NCBI RefSeq assembly: GCF_900111885.1
Contig: NZ_FOKG01000001.1
Span: 496,001-560,000, forward strand
Reading direction: 5' to 3'
Length of the DNA: 64,000 bases
Origin: Amycolatopsis marina
GTDB lineage: Bacteria; Actinomycetota; Actinomycetes; Mycobacteriales; Pseudonocardiaceae
This document shows positions 60,485 to 64,000 of this stretch, piece by piece. The stretch's first letter is position 1; every line of letters starts with the position of its first letter. The position numbers and the translations under genes were made by a program. The notes beneath the pieces are model-generated. The model was not told the DNA's origin. It was given only the letters and a program-made list of their open reading frames with translations, and made no database searches.

Positions 60485-62440
60485 TTGCGTTACCGAGTCG
60501 AAGTGGCCGACCGTCCTGACGGGCTCTACGCCGTGTGGAACGACCAGGTCTACCGAGCGCAGCGATCGACCGCGGATTCGACGGTGTTGCTGGTCGCGCG
60601 GTCCGACAAGGACGCAGAGGACGCGCCGGAGGGATTCGACACGCGGTGGCGGGACCTGCCCGCCAAGGTGGTGCCCGAGACCGAGGTCGCAGCCACGTTC
60701 ACCGTGCACACCCACTGCCTCTACGACGACGAGATCTACCGCATCGCGCCAGAGTCCGGCGACGCCGAACTGACCCTGCGCTGGACCGGGCAGGACGAGG
60801 CCATCGCAGGCCAGTTGGGGCTGACCGACCTCACCACGACCACGTCGGATCCCGAGAGCGTCATGGCGCTCTGGCAGGAACGGCACGACTTCACCGCCGC
60901 CGGCACCCGGCCCGAACCGGGTGCGGGCGAGCACACCGCACTGCTACGGGCGATCGGGCGGACGATGGTCCGCACGCTGCCGGACGGCTGGCAACGGGTC
61001 GCCGCGCAGTTCCGGCAGGTCGGGGACTACTCCGAACTCGAGGTACGGGCCGTGGCCGAGGACGTGGTGGTGTCGCTGTCCTCGCCACCGGAACTCGGCC
61101 ACCTCTTCGCCAGGCTGCGCTCGGCGATGTACGAGCCGGGCGTGGGCACCTGGCTGCAGGGGACGTTCACGCTCGACTCCGCATCGAACTTCGACTTCGA
61201 CTTCGACAAGGAGACCGAGCCGAACTGGCGCCTCGCCCCCGGCGCACGGGGCCGCACCTCCGCCCGCTCCTACGAGGCCGAGCTCGAGTACCACCCCCGT
61301 GAACGCAAGCAGGTGCCGCAGTGGCTGGCCGCCCGTGCGGGCCTGCCCCTGGACGTCGAGTTCCGGCGGGCGCTGGTGGTGGACGCGCACAACGAGGGCG
61401 AGCCGCCGGTGGTCAACCGGCAGCCGGTGGCGCAGGACGAGGCTCGGGCGGTGCTCGGCTACCTGTACCGCGCACCGGTCGCGCTGCACAAACCCGGCCT
61501 GCTGCCGGACATCTTCGCCCCGCACAACCCGCCGGACGTGCCGGACGCCTTCCACACGGACGGAACCTGGATCTGGCCCGCGTCCGTACCGCACTACCTG
61601 CGCAAATACGGGCTGCCGCCGGAACCCGACCTGCTCGCGCACATCCGCGCCGCCGGGCACCGCCCGCCGTACGTCGGAGAGCGCGTGCGGGCGACCGCCG
61701 AGGCGGACATCCTCGGCGCCCCTCGCCCCAAGCAGACCGCTGCCGACCTCGGCGACGTGGCAGCGGACGCCGAGCGCGCCCTCGAAGCGGCAATCGAGCG
61801 AGGCGCGGAACCGGATCGGGAGCTGTACGGCTCCGAGGTGCTCGCCACGCTACGGCGACGACTGGCCGAGCAGGGCATCGGCGAGGACGTCTACCGGATC
61901 GGTGAGTCCGCCGACGGCGCGTGGTGCCTGCTGCGCACCGGCGAAGGTTGGCAGGTCGCCCGGTTCGCCGACGGCGGGCCCGTGGAGCCGATGCACTTCC
62001 CGCGCATCGAACAGGCCGCGCGTGCGCTGCTCGGGTCCCTGCTGCTGTACCCGGGACGCTGCGCCCTTCCTGCCGACGTCGAGGCACGCGAACCTGCCGC
62101 GCACGCCACGGACTGGCCCGTGCTGCCCGCGCGCGGCGAACCGCCGCTGACGTTCTACCGCGGCAAGCGGATGGTGGTGCTGCCGGAGGGCACCACCATC
62201 ACCCGGTACGGCACCGAAGCGGGCAATCTCGCGCATCCCGAGGGAACGCCGTTCCCCGAGACCTCGCTGACCTTCGAGCGCGAACACGACCGGCACAGCT
62301 ACGTGCTGCGGCGCAGGCTGCGGGTGCTCGCCGGCGTGGCCGTGCCGTGGAACGGCCTGCCCGGCGGTGCGATCACCTATCTGCTGCCCCGCCCGGTGGC
62401 CCACCACCTGGAGACGGCCGCGCTCGAACGCCTCGGTTGA
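60485..62440 (+). CDS. TNT-domain (NAD glycohydrolase toxin-like) protein
   Basis: A 651-residue protein without signal peptide or membrane segment. Residues 1-130 are a beta-rich domain (LYAVWNDQVYRAQRSTADST). The middle holds a DUF-like region (WRLAPGARGRTSARSYEAEL; HTDGTWIWPASVPHYLRKYG). The C-terminal 110 residues are a TNT domain: LTFYRGKRMVVLPEGTTITR, RYGTEAGNLAHPEGTPFPET and VAVPWNGLPGGAITYLLP. In mycobacterial CpnT the G-Q-P-G-G Gln is important; here the position is Leu625. The TTG start follows GAGGGGGAGCGG. No immunity gene (IFT-like) follows. Other TNT proteins are exported, so this one may act differently. Confidence 0.82.
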   Translation: MRYRVEVADRPDGLYAVWNDQVYRAQRSTADSTVLLVARSDKDAEDAPEGFDTRWRDLPAKVVPETEVAATFTVHTHCLYDDEIYRIAPESGDAELTLRWTGQDEAIAGQLGLTDLTTTTSDPESVMALWQERHDFTAAGTRPEPGAGEHTALLRAIGRTMVRTLPDGWQRVAAQFRQVGDYSELEVRAVAEDVVVSLSSPPELGHLFARLRSAMYEPGVGTWLQGTFTLDSASNFDFDFDKETEPNWRLAPGARGRTSARSYEAELEYHPRERKQVPQWLAARAGLPLDVEFRRALVVDAHNEGEPPVVNRQPVAQDEARAVLGYLYRAPVALHKPGLLPDIFAPHNPPDVPDAFHTDGTWIWPASVPHYLRKYGLPPEPDLLAHIRAAGHRPPYVGERVRATAEADILGAPRPKQTAADLGDVAADAERALEAAIERGAEPDRELYGSEVLATLRRRLAEQGIGEDVYRIGESADGAWCLLRTGEGWQVARFADGGPVEPMHFPRIEQAARALLGSLLLYPGRCALPADVEAREPAAHATDWPVLPARGEPPLTFYRGKRMVVLPEGTTITRYGTEAGNLAHPEGTPFPETSLTFEREHDRHSYVLRRRLRVLAGVAVPWNGLPGGAITYLLPRPVAHHLETAALERLG

Positions 62441-62448
62441 GAAGTCAC

Positions 62449-63735
62449 TCAGAACGGAACCCAGAGGGTGACCCTGGTCCCCGCACCGGGAGCCGATTCG
62501 ACCCGGGCGCTGCCACCGACCTCGGCAAGCCTGGCCTTGATCGACTCGCTGATGCCGAAGCCGGGCGGCCTGCTCTCCTGGCTGAACCCCGCGCCGTGGT
62601 CGCGGACGATCGTCGTGAGCCCGCCGTCGCGCTCCTCGACCCGGACGACCACCTTGTCCGTGTGCGCGTGTTTCCTGGTGTTGCGCAGCGCCTCCCTGAC
62701 GGCATCGCGCACGGCGAGCTGCCGGACCTCGGACAACGCCTCGTCGTCGAGTTCGGCGACCACCACCTGAGCACGCAGGCCCTCCCTGGCCACCTCGGCC
62801 GCCAGCGCTCCCAGCTTCTCCCCGAGTGGTCTTCCGCTCCCGCCCTCCGCGGACTCCAGCAGTGTGCGCAACTCACCGGCCTGGGCACCGGCCATCCGCC
62901 GCAACTGTTCGGGATCGTCCTGCAACGCCATCGCCTCGAGGGTCTGCAGCACCGTGTCGTGCAGCCTGCGGTGCTGCACCGCCCGTTCCGCCTGCCGACC
63001 GGCGCGGATGCCGTGTGCCAGCGCCAGGCGGGTGCCCATCCCGAGCAGGATCAGCGCTCCGGTCGCGGTGAGCAGCACCCCGGCAAGCTGGCCGAGGCCG
63101 CCGAGGGCGGCCTCCGGGTCGAACCGGCCCACGTTCAGCCAGGCGCCCGCGAGCTGCAGTGGGAAAGCCGTGAGCGCGAGAGCTCCACCCCAGAGCACCC
63201 CGAGCAGCAGGGTGAACAGCGCGACACCGCCGAGCAGGTGCTTGCCGGGCACGGCAAATGCGGCTTCGAACGCGGCGGGCGGGACGGTCGCCGCGACGAA
63301 CAGGTGCGCCGCGACGGTGAACAGCACGTCGAGACCCAGCAGCCGGGCCGCCCTGCGCTCGTTGAACACGGTCGACCTGAGCAGCCAGACCACACCGAAC
63401 ACGTTGAGCCCGACCGAGCACACCGCCACCAGCAGCACCGGGAGCAGGCCTTGCTCTCCGCCCGCCACGAACGCGGCGAACGCGCCGGGCACCGCGAGTA
63501 CCCGGTAGAGCAGTGGCACGAGGGCGATGTAGCGGGCGGCCCGCAGCAACAGCCCGTCCCGCTCGACCCGGCCCCCGCGCCGGTTCAGGTGGCGGAACCG
63601 CGCCAGCCCCTGCGCCGCTGCGGGATCGGTCGGCTCGTCGGCGAGGTCGATCGGCGCGGTGGCCAGCATGGGAGCGCCGCGACGCAGGAGCGCCGCGAGG
63701 AAGTTGCCGCGATGGTTCCCGTCTTGGTCGGGCAT
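62449..63735 (-). CDS. NarL-type sensor histidine kinase
   Basis: A 428-residue membrane kinase. An unusual 75-residue cytoplasmic head precedes about six helices (YIALVPLLYRVLAVPGAFAA to LLTATGALILLGMG). HisKA_3 segment RRLHDTVLQTLEAMALQ has candidate His259. The GHKL domain has RDAVREALRNTRKHAHTD, VRDHGAGFSQE and GFGISESIKARLAEVGG. No regulator gene is beside it within the window; the cognate one may be beyond the right edge or the kinase may be an orphan. It converges on the TNT-domain gene with eight bases between stops. Confidence 0.88.
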   Translation of the reverse strand: MPDQDGNHRGNFLAALLRRGAPMLATAPIDLADEPTDPAAAQGLARFRHLNRRGGRVERDGLLLRAARYIALVPLLYRVLAVPGAFAAFVAGGEQGLLPVLLVAVCSVGLNVFGVVWLLRSTVFNERRAARLLGLDVLFTVAAHLFVAATVPPAAFEAAFAVPGKHLLGGVALFTLLLGVLWGGALALTAFPLQLAGAWLNVGRFDPEAALGGLGQLAGVLLTATGALILLGMGTRLALAHGIRAGRQAERAVQHRRLHDTVLQTLEAMALQDDPEQLRRMAGAQAGELRTLLESAEGGSGRPLGEKLGALAAEVAREGLRAQVVVAELDDEALSEVRQLAVRDAVREALRNTRKHAHTDKVVVRVEERDGGLTTIVRDHGAGFSQESRPPGFGISESIKARLAEVGGSARVESAPGAGTRVTLWVPF

Positions 63736-63841
63736 CCAGGAATTATCCGTTACCCGGCAAGCCGCTCCCGGCGCGGCGCAATTCCGCTCCGGCCTTTCCG
63801 GCGGAATATTGCTCGCACCGAGTAACGGGAGGTAACCGCTG

Positions 63842-64000
63842 GTGGCAGGAGTTCGGCGTGGAGTCGCGCGGGGCTACGTCTCGCTGGAGGCTGCGACCTC
63901 CAGGCCTCCACCCTGTGCCACTACGAACTCGGCCACATGCCTGGACGGTTCCTTCCACGTGCTGGGTTTCGCCGAGAAGGACGAGCCGGCCACCGCCTGG
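63842..64000 (+). CDS. Partial open frame at the right edge, possibly DUF5753-like
   Basis: An open frame runs off the window: from GTG at 63842, after GGGAGGTAACC, it reads MAGVRRGVARGYVSLEAATS and further on GSFHVLGFAEKDEPATAW. The last part resembles the DUF5753 segment of XRE regulators (F-x-L-L-x-F-x-x-x-x-D-P), but the N-terminal helix-turn-helix of that family is missing. It may be a truncated gene or chance. Low confidence. Confidence 0.3.
   Translation, partial: MAGVRRGVARGYVSLEAATSRPPPCATTNSATCLDGSFHVLGFAEKDEPATAW

Noticed and set aside
1..64000. tRNA or rRNA genes and insertion sequences
   Set aside because: Intergenic regions were read for cloverleaf patterns and transposase motifs; none was found, although a dedicated search could detect a divergent one.

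Overview
The window is high-GC DNA (about 70% G+C by eye) from an actinomycete, most likely the family Pseudonocardiaceae (Amycolatopsis, Saccharomonospora or Prauserella type). The indicators are an Ino1/PadR pair, a mycothiol-type DinB protein, EspG/PPE-like type VII secretion genes, GT87 mannosyltransferases, chaplin-like repeats, GTG starts and many apparently leaderless genes. The backbone resembles the mycobacterial interval from the MFS/YqgE/leuS block through ino1, padR, ponA and the GT87 gene to rpsF, ssb, rpsR, rplI and dnaB, rearranged in order. In mycobacteria this block lies near the replication origin, so this segment is probably origin-proximal. The synteny is recalled from family knowledge and was not computed.

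Layout. 1-9262: end of a sensor kinase and its NarL-type regulator, an MTA/SAH deaminase-like amidohydrolase, a short-chain dehydrogenase, two tandem Tat-exported PhoX phosphatases, a HAD phosphatase and inositol-phosphate synthase. 9317-13567: PadR regulator, DUF5318 protein and the bifunctional penicillin-binding protein PonA. 13688-17368: an unusual GT-B glycosyltransferase and an HxlR/MFS/DinB export-type cassette. 17447-22336: two GT87 membrane mannosyltransferases, two small unknowns and endonuclease IV. 22443-25442: three tandem paralogous secreted, membrane-anchored surface proteins. 25526-27136: rpsF-ssb-rpsR-rplI. 27410-30670: a type VII secretion substrate cassette (PE-like helical protein, DUF3558 lipoprotein, Gly-rich PPE-like protein, EspG chaperone) without export machinery. 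30671-32636: dnaB behind a cluster of DnaA boxes and a perfect actinobacterial SOS box.

32603-37536: SDR/MerR pair, a PucR-type regulator broken by a one-base frameshift, a secreted beta-propeller and a DODA-type dioxygenase. 37617-41846: a 966-residue secreted protein built from about 14 chaplin-like modules and its secreted 377-residue neighbour. 42154-51539: AI-2E family permease, a MacS-type two-component system, a DUF1707 protein, a secreted peptidoglycan-binding protein, a regulator coupled to a protein that fuses two membrane kinase modules, and PTS enzyme I with a DasR-type operator on its start codon. 51540-56213: a structured intergenic stretch, a small membrane protein, a TetR regulator and leuS. 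56237-64000: a candidate leuS leader, phytase-like exported protein, SdpI-like protein, a palindromic repeat element, YqgE, an MFS transporter, a TNT-domain protein, another sensor kinase and a partial gene.

The themes are cell-envelope construction (PonA, GT87 enzymes, inositol synthesis, surface proteins, chaplin-like repeats), secretion (Tat, lipoprotein, type VII) and core replication/translation. The strongest leads for something new are the dnaB upstream region, the chaplin-repeat protein with its neighbour, the three-gene surface family, the dual-kinase protein, and the isolated type VII cassette with its paired palindromes.
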